The notes below the pieces were generated by a model. It did not search any database, was not told the DNA's origin, and saw only the letters and a list, made by a program, of their open reading frames with translations. A stretch of 64,000 nt of DNA from Adiantum capillus-veneris (Eukaryota; Streptophyta; Polypodiopsida; Polypodiales; Pteridaceae). The position numbers and the translations under genes were made by a program. Numbering within the stretch: the stretch's first letter is position 1; each line of letters begins with the position of its first letter. Location: the NCBI GenBank assembly GCA_014529385.2, contig CM043944.1, positions 65,678,248-65,742,247 on the forward strand, read 5' to 3'. Of this stretch, positions 33,553 through 43,500 are shown piece after piece.

Positions 33553-34869
33553 ATGGCTGGTCTAGTGCCATATATGGTGGGCGACAAGCCAAATTCAGAT
33601 GCAAGTGAGCTTTGCAGAGCATGGGGAAAGGTCAGGGATCAAACAGTGCTTATCTTCTTTGATCCAGGTGCCAAAGCCAACTTCATTTTCGCAGAATTGG
33701 CTTCAAAGTTGGGAATCAAACCTGAAGAGATGGGGTATACAGCAGAGGCAGGGTTGGCATGTCCTGGCCATACAGAGGCTGTGACACCCATCATTGCAAA
33801 GTTGCGTATACATATCCAGTCCTATGTAGATGCTGAAGAATTTTACATCATGCCACTGGACGGATGTGATGTGTTGTTAGGTATTCCTTGGTTGTTTCGT
33901 GTACAGGGAATCATGGATGCCTACAACAAAAAGATCACTGTACAGAGCAGGGGAAAGACTCACATTCTGGATGTAAAGCTTAAAGGGGAGTCTATTCCCA
34001 CTGTATCAGCTTCTGCTATTACTTCTGTAATGAAAAAGCAACTTACTGCGTACTTGGTTTTTGCACGTGAAGTGTCAGATTGTGATGAATCAAATTTATC
34101 TGTGCTAGATAAAGAAAGGTCAATGTTTTTACAACAGTATAGTGACTGTTTTTCCGATTCATTACCGTCTCAATTACCGCCAGAGAGATCCGAGGACCAT
34201 GCGATAGATTTGGTGCCAGGCAGTAGCCCACCAAATAAGCCTCCGTACAAGGTTAGTGCGGCTCAACAGAAAGAGATAATGGGCCAAGTACAGGAGTTGT
34301 TAGAAAAGGTGCTGATTCAGCCCAGTTCATCTCCATTCTGTTCTCCAGTGTTGTTGGTGCAGAAAAAGGATGGCTCATGGCGTATGTGCGTCGACTACCG
34401 TGCACTGAACAAGAATACCATCAAGAATAGGTTCCCTATACCTAGAATTGATGATACTATGGACAAATTAGAAGGAGCAGCTATGTTTAGCAGGATAGAT
34501 CTAAAGAGTTGGTACCATCAGATCCGCATTAGATCAGAGGATGTGCACAAGACTGCTTTTAGAACAACGTTTGGCCTTTACGAATTTTTAGTGATGCCCT
34601 TTGGTCTCACAAATGCTCCTGCTACGTTCAATAGGATGATGGACAGAATTTTCCGTCCACACCAGCAGTTTGTTGGTACATTCTTTGATGACATGATAGT
34701 CTACTCAAAGAATGAAGAGGAGCATAGGCATCACTTGGCCATTGTGTTCAAAGAGCTACGCAGTCATAGGTTGCTCATCAATGCAAAGAAAAGTGAATTT
34801 TTTTCTAGAAGAGATTCATTTTCTCTGACACATTGTCTCAAAGGATGGTGTCAGAATGGATCCTACTAA
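33553..34869 (+). pseudogene. family D protease and reverse transcriptase (open 438 codons, then frameshift)
   Basis: The retropepsin starts near codon 30 (LIFFDPGAKANFIFAEL), with Asp-Pro-Gly in place of Asp-Ser/Thr-Gly, and includes DGCDVLLGIPWLF. The reverse transcriptase begins about codon 235: [55 protein letters not shown] (Trp where Gly is usual), [17 protein letters not shown]-type block and the catalytic GTFFDDMIVYSKN near codon 375. The frame is lost near 34810-34860, just before RNase H, which resumes in another frame at 34856. Apart from that shift, the polymerase looks intact. Confidence 0.9.
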
Positions 34870-35521
34870 AGTTGAAGCGATCAAGTCATGGCCAGATTTG
34901 AAGACGGTGCACGATGTCCGAAGTTTCTTGGGACTATGCTCCTATTACAGAAGGTTTATCCGAAATTTCGCTGAGATTGCTTCACCTTTACATGCTCTTC
35001 AAAAGAAGGCAGTCACCTTTAGATGGACACAGAAAGAGATTTCAGCTTTTAATCTCTTAAAGGAAAAGATGACTTCAGATCCCGTCATTGTGTTGCCAGA
35101 TCTTAGGAAGTCATTTGTGGTCCAGTGTGATGCCTGCGGTAGTAGCATTGGTGCAGTGCTAATGCAAGATGGCAGGGTAGTAGCCTATGAGAGCAGAATT
35201 TTGCAAGGGCCAAAGATGACCATGCAGGTCTATGAGAAAGAGTTACTGGCTGTGATTCATGCGCTCTTAAGTTGGAAACACTACCTGCTAGGTGCAGATT
35301 TCGTTGTCCAAACGGACCATCAGACCTTGCGATACTTCTTGACACAGACAAAGTTATCTGAGAAGCATATGCGATGGGCAAATATCTTGTCCATGTTCCA
35401 TTTTCAGATTGTGCATGTGAAAGGCAAGAAGAACGTTGTGGCTGATGCCTTGTCAAGGAAGCCACAAATTTCAGCTGTGTCAATTCCTTATTATCATGAA
35501 CTTGATGATATGAGAGAATAG
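34856..35521 (+). pseudogene. family D connection and RNase H
   Basis: 221 open codons carry SFLGLCSYYRRFIRNFAEI, VQCDACGSSIGAVLMQDG (first RNase H acidic residue), YEKELLAVIHALLSWKHYLLG, VQTDHQTLRYFL and [10 protein letters not shown]. RNase H removes the RNA strand during reverse transcription. It ends at a TAG at 35519, beyond which the frame continues to integrase. Confidence 0.9.
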
Positions 35522-36428
35522 TATGCAAATGATGAAGATTTTGCAAGGGTCTTCGAGCAACTAATGGATGGACAACGTCATGAACACTATCTTCTTAAAG
35601 ACGGGTTCATGATGATGCATGGCAGATTGTGTCACAAAGCCATTGCGACGCAAAGTTATGGAAGAGAGTCATGTCCCATCGTATGCAGGGCATCGTGGTA
35701 TTGATGCTATAGTTAAAGCGGTTGAGACATTCTTCTATTGGCCTACATTGAGAAGAGATGTGGATGCCTTTGTGCGAGAATGCCTAATTTGCCAGAAGGT
35801 CAAGTTTGACAGGCAAAAGGCACGAGGGTTATTGCAACCACTACCTATTCCAGATAAACCATGGGAAAGTATTGCTATGGATTTTATCTTTGATCTTCCG
35901 AGAACGCAGACAGGAAATGATGGTATTTGGACCATTATTTGCAGATTTAGCAAACAGACTCATTTTATTCCTGTCAGGAAGAAGATAAAGCCAGATCAGA
36001 TGGCACGCTTGTTTATGAGCAATATTTTCAAGTATCATGGCATGCCACAGTCAATTGTTAGCGACCGTGATCCACGCATGACAAGTTTGTTCTGGAGAGG
36101 CTTGTTTGAGAATATGGGCACAACGCTCAAATTCTCTTCGTCATTTCATCCTCAAAAAGATGGGCAGTCAGAAGAGGCAAATTCTACTGTCCTAGATCTG
36201 CTGAAGTGCTATGTGTCAGAGCATAAAGGAAAGTGGGAGCAGTATTTGCCATTGGTGGAGTATGCATACAATAATACAGTGCATTCATCAACTGGCAAGG
36301 CACCTTTTGAGATAGTTGAAGGTGGCAAGAAAGTTCCTCCCATATTGCATACAAAGACAAGATATTTGAAGCAGATAAGTATGTTCAGGACATGGATGAA
36401 ATGTACAAGAAGGTCAAAGTGGCCTTAG
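35522..36428 (+). pseudogene. family D integrase
   Basis: Zinc-binding HHCC domain (H of SYAGHRGID, C-X2-C of CLICQKVKF at 35780) followed by the DDE core: [10 protein letters not shown] (first Asp, 35878), VSDRDPRMTSLFW (second Asp, 36060) and QSEEANSTVLDLL (Glu, 36165). The open frame 35619-36428 covers almost all of it; after 36370 the frame shifts into 36392-36796. All three catalytic residues are present. Integrase joins the DNA copy to host DNA. Confidence 0.9.
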
Positions 36429-36962
36429 AAAAGACTCAAGCAAAGCAAAAGAAAGCAGCTGATCGTCACCGTCGTGAAGTAGTATATTCACTTGGTGATT
36501 GGGTGCTTTTGCGCTTTGAAAAGGCAAGGTTAAAGAAGATGAAGGGCAAGGAAAGACTGTTTCCAAAGCTCAACATGCGTTACTATGGACCTTTTCAAGT
36601 GTGCGACATAATCAATGATGTTGCATATAGGCTGAAATTGCCTGACAGTTGGAAGATTCACAATGCGTTTCATGTGAGTCTTCTCAGACCCTATGTGGGC
36701 GATGTGCCAGGAGATATGCCAGCTGAAGATCAGTTGGAAGTCGAGGAACTCGACGAGATCTTGGTCCCGGGGGCCGGAACAAATTTTGGCACATAAAGAA
36801 AGAAAAGTGAAAGGCAAGGTTGCTAGGCGTTACTTGGTAAAGTTCAGAAACTATCCACCAATGGATGCTAAGTGGATGGAAGAAGGTGAACTTGCAGAGT
36901 CACCAACTGTGTTATCACTTTACCTGGAAGCCTTCGATTTGCAACCTACCTTGACCCCTTGA
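36392..36962 (+). pseudogene. family D integrase C-terminus and chromodomain
   Basis: 36392-36796 holds the coiled MYKKVKVALEKTQAKQKKAADRHRRE region and the barrel-like RYYGPFQVCDIINDVAYRLKLPD plus HNAFHVSLLRPYVG motif. A frame change near 36770-36795 leads to the chromodomain (ILAHKERKVKGKVARRYLVKFRNYPPMDAKWMEE, 36780-36900), ending LYLEAF before a TGA near 36960. This resembles the chromodomain of family B at 23710. Confidence 0.88.
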
Positions 36963-37535
36963 GTTTCAAAGCTACATGGATTGTCAGTGTCACAATGGCT
37001 TCTGAAACAAATGATGTACATGGTATTTAAAGTGAGCTCAAATGAAATACCTGTTACATGAATGTTAGAGATGTACAGATTGTCAGTTTGGCAATTGCTC
37101 TTATGGAATGTCCAAAAGTTTGGTTAGTGCTATAGAAGTGAGTATTTCTTGCCAGTTTGTCAAGGATACAGTAATTGCTTCTATTAAAGAGTACATGTGT
37201 AACTGCATTTTTAAACTGTCGGTTTGGGTATGCTCGAAAGTGTTACGGGATCCAACGTGTACTATAAGACAGTGTCAAAATGTGCAGCTACCATTTTGTC
37301 ATTGGAAAGTTAGTGACTCAAAGCAATGGCAGAGTGCGCAGCTACCACTATGTCATTGGGACAGGGTTCACACGCAGGCAATACATGTGTCGACGAGGTG
37401 TTGAATACACCAGTGTTGACAATGAGCATGTATGTGTCGTACATGTGTCGACAGGTGTTGAATACATCAGTGTTGACTGTGAGCATGTACGACATAGATG
37501 CAAACGAGGACGTTTGAGATTTCAAGAGAGGGGTA
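36963..37535 (+). repeat. family D 3' untranslated region with tandem repeats and polypurine tract
   Basis: Non-coding. Two direct repeats are visible: GCAGCTACCA.T.TGTCATTGG units at about 37284 and 37340, and a roughly 51-bp unit (GTGTTGAATACACCAGTGTTGAC...) at 37398 and 37455. TTCAAGAGAGGGGTA at 37521-37535 is the polypurine tract. Confidence 0.8.
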
Positions 37536-39007
37536 TGTCACAAGCGTGTGACTACTATTTATCCTTTTTGTTGATTTCTTTCTTATTATCTATTTACTTT
37601 CACTTTTTGGAAACACCCCTCGGGAAATCTAACTGCCTTGCATTGCATAGCTAGTGTGGAACTGTCCAGAGGGAGTCCAGGCCTGAGGGCAAGAGAGCAC
37701 TAAGGTTGGACAAGGACTATGGTTAGCCAAAGTGGGGTCATTGACTAGCCAAAGTGGAATCCTTTGCTACAGAGGCTACATTTCAGTTCTGGATGTGGCT
37801 GCAGTGTACAAAGGGGGTCAGATGACCTAGAAAGATACAATGGCAGCATCTCCTAAAATTTAGGGAATTGCTATTTTGGGACTTGAAAATGTGTTTGCGT
37901 CATTACCTCCGGAATGACAAGGGGAACATTTTCTTACTCTGCCGTGAAGTCAACTGGGCAACCGGTTGGGAGATTTTAAGCGGCAACCCCGAAACGGGAA
38001 AATGCTTATAAATGTGCCAAGTGGCACCTTCTGGTGCACTTTCCTCATGCAAGAGAAGGGGGCGCTGAATTTTAAGCTGGGAGAGGCTCATTTTCAGCCT
38101 GTCACAGGTTAAGAGCTATGGAATGCTTGCTTTCCCTCCTATGTATAGTGCGGTGCCAGGAGTGATGCCCTGCACGCTACGCACTGCCCTCTCTCTCCTC
38201 TATGGCAGTATGTTATGCCCCACTAGTGGGCTTTTCATTTGACCAATGTACAGTTGTGTGGGTTCATGCGCGATTGCCGAGGCAAGAGCCTCTTGCACAG
38301 GTACTGGATTAGCTAGCGGCTAATCCCCCGCAGGTACAGGTGATTCGGAGAGGTTTCACGCTTGAAATCTCGTCCGATTCAACGGGCAAGTAGCCCAACA
38401 GGTGCGGGAGCTCGAGGACTTGCTACAGATGCGACCGGCATGCGAAACGAAGCCCGAAACAGTAAATTACAGCCTGCTGTGTATTTTTGCAGGTTTAGGG
38501 TTTTGGCCCTAAACGAACCCTAATACCCCCAAGAGGTTCGGGGACGCAAGGGGACCGCTGTACAGGCGATCTGGCGCATTTTCAGGGCTGAAAACAGAGA
38601 ATTCAGCGTGCTGCAGATTCTCGCTAGGTTTTGCAAAGTGTCCGTATGCATCGGGAAGGTCAGTCAATGCGTGGGAATACTGACTGTGAAGGGTTCTAGT
38701 ATAGTGATGTTGCCGAAATCAGGCTAGAACAGTCAAAATTCAGCCAAGGTTGTGCGGGGTAGCTTGGAAAGAACCACAGCGTTTATTCCCTCTTTTAAAC
38801 AATAAAGAAATACCGAAAGGGGCGCCTAAGTTAGGGACCAATCTGGTGTCGGACTTCTCATACAGGTGCATTCTAGCATCTGTATCCCATTCCCCTCTCT
38901 TGTGTCATTATAGCACAGGTAAAATAGACGACTAATAATGGGTGAAAGCTAAATCAAGGTTTGAAGTAAAGTCTACCGCCCTTTTTGGATTGAACAGGCC
39001 GGTTTCA
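37536..39007 (+). repeat. family D 3' LTR
   Basis: 1,472 bp, TGTCACAAGCG to GGTTTCA, with the 35-bp motif at 38808-38842. CCTAC follows at 39008. Confidence 0.93.
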
Positions 39008-39012
39008 CCTAC

Positions 39013-40298
39013 ACTCAGAAGAGGTGTGTTCTCAGGTTCCTTCTCGTAAATCAGCCTCGTCTACGACGTTTATGGGCTTTAAAACAAAGAAAAAAGGCAC
39101 GTGTCGCGATGGAAACGCTTTCCGTTGGCACTTCTTTGCGATTGAATTCGCTTTCATGGTGCAATTGCGAGCAAACCTCCTCTTGGGTTCGGGCAGCCAA
39201 TGGATTTCGGATCTATTGCGATAGATCTCCTTGAAAACATCCTCCAATCTTGTACCGCCCAACGAACTGGCACGGGTAGCTGATATGCAAGTGGATTCAA
39301 ACAGGGGGTTGCAGAATAGAGGAGAGAGAGCGCTAGAGAGAGAAAGCAAGAGCATTTTTTATCACCGGTGTTGTAGAGAGAGAAAACACCGGTAATAAAA
39401 AATGCTATAGAGAGGTGGTTAGACACACACAAGCGCTAGAGAGAGAGTGTGTGACCCAAAATGTTGCCAAGCTTTGCTAATCACTGATATGCAAATACAA
39501 TGGGGGGAGGGCCTCCCTATATAGGGAAAACCAGAAAATACCCTACCTACAACAGCAAAACCCTGCAACCCATAAATAAATACTTGGCCTAATAAATTGT
39601 GTAAAGCCACTGAAGTGATATATTGCTCACATTTTATAAGGGAAAATGCAGAACAAATGAGACTCTGACCCCCGGTAATCCTAGGATGAGGGTTCTCACC
39701 TCATGCTAGCCTACCGAGTGAGCAATACAGTGGAATGCATTGCCGAGAAAGTATGTCTACCTCAGGTACGGCCAAGCACAGCCACAAAATGGCCCCCACT
39801 CCTGAATTTGCTCTTGGGAGATACTGGAGTCACCACCAGATAGGAATCTTAAATTCTTAACACCAATTCATACTATGAAGTGATTCGTACTCTACAGTAG
39901 TAACGTTTTGAGCGTGAGAATACGGCTAAGAAGGGTGGGCTGTGGAGCATGAAAAATGAACAAGGTGAACTTCTTTGTTCTCACAAATATAGGTGCAAAA
40001 TAATATAGAATTTTAATAAATATTTCTTTGTTGCACAGGATTTTCCTCATGATTGCTAATTGACATTAAAGTCATATGATGTATACAGCTGCATCGTTGT
40101 TTGTAAGGTCCTATCAGCATTATAGCTTACTTGAAAATGAAAAAGGCATTTGAAAGATGGGTCATTTTGTGGAGTTTCATTGGAAGTTAAGAAACTGTTG
40201 GGATGTTATCTATGTTTCAGTTTATTAAGAGCGTTTTCTTGATTTCATTTGTGGAGAACTTGAACCTTGATCTTTCTTTGTACGTGCTGGTATTTCAG
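39013..40298 (+). other. upstream flank or 5' intron of the potassium transporter gene
   Basis: No transporter exon was recognised here. A minus-strand frame (39032-39355) has a plausible protein-like stretch (SLGGTRLEDVFKEIYRNRSEIHWL) but no family I can name. The last bases before 40299 (TATTTCAG) form a good splice acceptor, so the first coding exon with the true start lies further upstream, here or outside the window. Confidence 0.5.
39351..39406. repeat. 22-bp inverted repeat (hairpin)
   Basis: AGCATTTTTTATCACCGGTGTT (39351-39372) is complementary, with one mismatch, to 39385-39406, with a 12-base AG-rich loop. It lies inside GAGAGAG-rich DNA with a repeated GCGCTAGAGAGAG. Confidence 0.85.
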
Positions 40299-40542
40299 GT
40301 TTCCCAGGAAACCAATTATCGAATGCTCTTTATCTTGGCCTATCAAAGTTTCGGGGTGGTGTATGGCGACTTGAGCACGTCTCCCCTTTATGTATTCAAG
40401 AGTGCCTTTGTAAGAAAATTGCACTATCATGAAAGCGAAGTTGCTGTTTATGGAGTACTCTCTTTCATATTCTGGACTTTAACACTAATCCCAGTTCTGA
40501 AATACATCGTCATTGTTCTAAGTGCTGATGACAACGGTGAAG
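40299..40542 (+). CDS. K+ transporter exon a (first visible)
   Basis: [20 protein letters not shown]... to LSADDNGEG, phase 1 at the end (GAAG|gtagga). An alternative acceptor nine bases downstream (CCCAG at 40307) keeps the frame. It encodes the first two membrane segments and the GDLSTSPLY motif. Confidence 0.9.
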
Positions 40543-43500
40543 GTAGGATCTATGGATCTTGCATTAAGCTATGATTGTCAAAATATGCTCTTTGTTTGAA
40601 GAACTGTATAAGAAGGAATCCTCACAAGGAAACGCAGAAAGAAGCTGTAAAATAAGAGCAGTGGCTATTCATTGTCCAAACTTGCTTTTTTAGTACTACC
40701 ATTGAAATGTATTGCCCCAAAACAATCCTGTAAAGTTTTAAGTTGAGGTTACAGTAGATTGTAATACCTATGAGGCTCCTTTATTCACAGAAAATGTTGT
40801 GGAGTTGACCAATTCTGTATGGAGTTTCTAAGATTTTATCTTTTCTGAAGGGGTGTTCCAGGATTTATAGAACTTGAGGCATGCTACTGTTTAGGAACAG
40901 GCATGCCTTAAGGGTGTGCCTGTTAAGGATTAAAAACTCTCAGATATGGTCTTGGGTCTAATATCTTTCTTATGACTGTGAGGAACTTACTGTAATTCTG
41001 GTGATAAGAAATAATTGCAAACAGCTGCTGTGGATGCTTGACACACAGCTATTGGTTGTGCTTCTGTTTGGCTGTTTAAGTTTTTGGTTCCTTCCTGTTT
41101 TATTTGACTCCTATTTTCTTCAACAAATCCTCAGTGGTTTTCTTTGGATTGTAAACAGGTGGACCTTTTGCTTTGTACTCCTTGCTCTGTAGGCATGCCA
41201 AAGTTGGTTTATTTCCTGCCCAACAGTCAATCGATGAGGAATTGTCTACCTACACTCTACACGAATGTGATCCACATCAACAGAATTCCAGACTTAAGGC
41301 TCTGTTTGAGCGACACCAAAATGCTCGCATTGGGCTTCTTATTCTAGTGCTACTTGGGACATGCATGGTCATTGGAAATGGTGTCTTAACACCTGCTATA
41401 TCTGGTGTGCACGTGATTCCAAAAGCTCAAAATTGACAATCTTTGTCTCAGTTAATGGGACTCTAATTCAAGCTGTCATTTGCAGTTCTGTCCTCAGTGC
41501 AAGGGCTTCAGGTTGTTTTCTTGAATCTCCACTCATGTAAGATCATGGAAACTCTATTTCTGCTACTCAATCTGATGACTTCAGTTCTGCCAAACTTGTT
41601 TCTTGTTTTGTTCGCATAAATTTCCAGTTTTAATTCAAAGGTACAATCCAGTTCTTCAAGTCGATATACGTTTGGGGCTATGATGTCTGTACTGCGTTCT
41701 CTTCTTAATGGAGCATCTTCGTTCTTTTGAGGTGCATCCACTGTTATTTTGTCATTCAGAATATAGTTCATTATAAAACAACAAATGGGCTCTCAGAAGT
41801 CACAATGGTAGGAGCAGAAAGAGGTTTCTTAACAGTACGCAGCTTGTACTGCAGCTTTGGGGGTTATTCTCACGCTCTCTTCTCGGGAGCTCGATTCTCG
41901 TCAAGGGATGGTTCTCATGGCAGTTCTTGTTTTCTCTCTCTCGACAAGGAAAAGGGAGTTTTTTGTTGTGCGTTTGGAGGGAGCTCACATCACGCAAAAG
42001 CAAGAAGGGCGGCACGCATCGAGTGAGGGAAGGGAAGAAGAAGAAGCCTGTGGGTTTCTTCTCTCTACCGTTCTCTCTCTCTTTATCGGCAAAGTAGAAT
42101 ACCAGGAAGGCGAAGAAATTGGTAGTCGGTTTCAAGGTTTGGCTTCAGCTTGTTTCTTTCCTCTAGTGTACGCCGCCTCTTGCAAGCTGCATAGAGGGAG
42201 AGTTACCTCTAGTGTTTTCCGTTTGTACCGAGCATACACAGGGCCCGGTTTGTGCCAAATTCTTGTATCCGGTTCCAATTTCTATTAGCAATACAGTTTC
42301 TTGTTTCAACTTACAATTTGTGCATCGTCTCTTGTGTGTTGCTTCTTCCCAGTCACTCTCTCACAGCCGGGGGCCTGGTATCTTCCTGGCTCCTCTCCCA
42401 AACTGCCTAAACCCGGAACCCGATGTGAAGCGAGCTGAGGTGGGAATTTGAAGACATTTACACCTGAAGAGGTAGCCATGCAATAGATGATGCGACGGTT
42501 CGCTGCCAGCAGCAGTAGGCCATTACAGACGTTAACGAAGCAGTAAACATGATTATTAAGCGACAAATGAGTGTGGACAAGCTAATTGTCCATGAAAAAG
42601 AATTAACGGAGAAGTCAACCCCTACAAACCCTAAGCTGGAGGAACCGATTTGACGAACTTGTTAAAGGCACAAGAGTTGAATTTGATTTTGAAAATGGTA
42701 GAACTTTTAAGTGCAAAGGGTTCTACATTGGAGCCCAGGCAACGTCCTCCGCATAGGGATGAGGATGACAAATGAATGTGGTGTGACAATTTGGATCATG
42801 AACATGAAGATTGTGAAGAATTTGATGAAGCTTACAAAAGAAATGTAGTTTTTTGAAAGGAAAGGAGGATCCATCTCAAGAGCCTACTCGTTTGAACTAT
42901 GGAAGTGGTGGTATGCAGAAACTAGTGGAAGAGATGCAGCTTAATGTTTCCCTTGTCGAAGCCGCAACTTATGGATTGTAGGTATATGGTAGTGCTAGAG
43001 CTAGGGGCTATTTATGGCTTTAAGCTATAAAGACAGTTGAATCAAGTAAGCTGGCACATAGAAATCCATGTCAAGGTTGGGAATTGTATTCAGGAAACTA
43101 CAAGGTGGTCCGACCGAGTGGACTCTCTTTCGATATATGTGTTTATTGCTAATTCTCAGGCTAATGAAGCTGTAGAGCAGAAGAGAAGTGTAAAAGGAAT
43201 GAAGACAATCTAGAAGGAGGATTCTACTTCTAAGCCAATTCCCGTACTTGAAGTGGTTATGGAGGAGGTGCCGAAGGACAAGAAACAAGGTTGAGTTCTT
43301 ATAAGTTGAAATCCGGTATTGAATTGGCTACAGATTTAAAGAAGGTTTTTGAGGAGCGTATCCTCAATAGCAAGTTGGAGCTCACATTGGGCGACATCTT
43401 GGGGTTAGCTAATCGTGAATTTTGTGAAGAAATCGTCGACCTCATTAAGAGGAAACACCAGGTACCAAGTGAATAGTAACTTGATCCGGTCAAGAGTCAA

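Larger units (their letters stand above)
30298..39007 (+). mobile_element. complete chromovirus (family D)
   Basis: An 8,710-bp Ty3/Gypsy element with 1.47-kb LTRs at both ends and a perfect CCTAC duplication. Order: LTR, leader, gag, protease, reverse transcriptase, RNase H, integrase, chromodomain, untranslated 3' region, LTR. It is the best preserved autonomous-type element here, though a few stops and frameshifts break gag-pol. By eye the LTRs differ at roughly 35-40 of 1,470 positions. Confidence 0.95.

Noticed and set aside
40203-40298. Start codon at 40203 as the beginning of the transporter
   Set aside because: The frame from 40203 reaches the first exon only through a good splice acceptor (TATTTCAG) and adds a hydrophobic stretch not typical of the family's hydrophilic N-terminus; reading it as intron is more likely.
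41508-42288. Possible extra transporter exons after exon c
   Set aside because: Frames here show no transporter motifs, and exon c joins exon d at 61076 in phase with the expected protein order.
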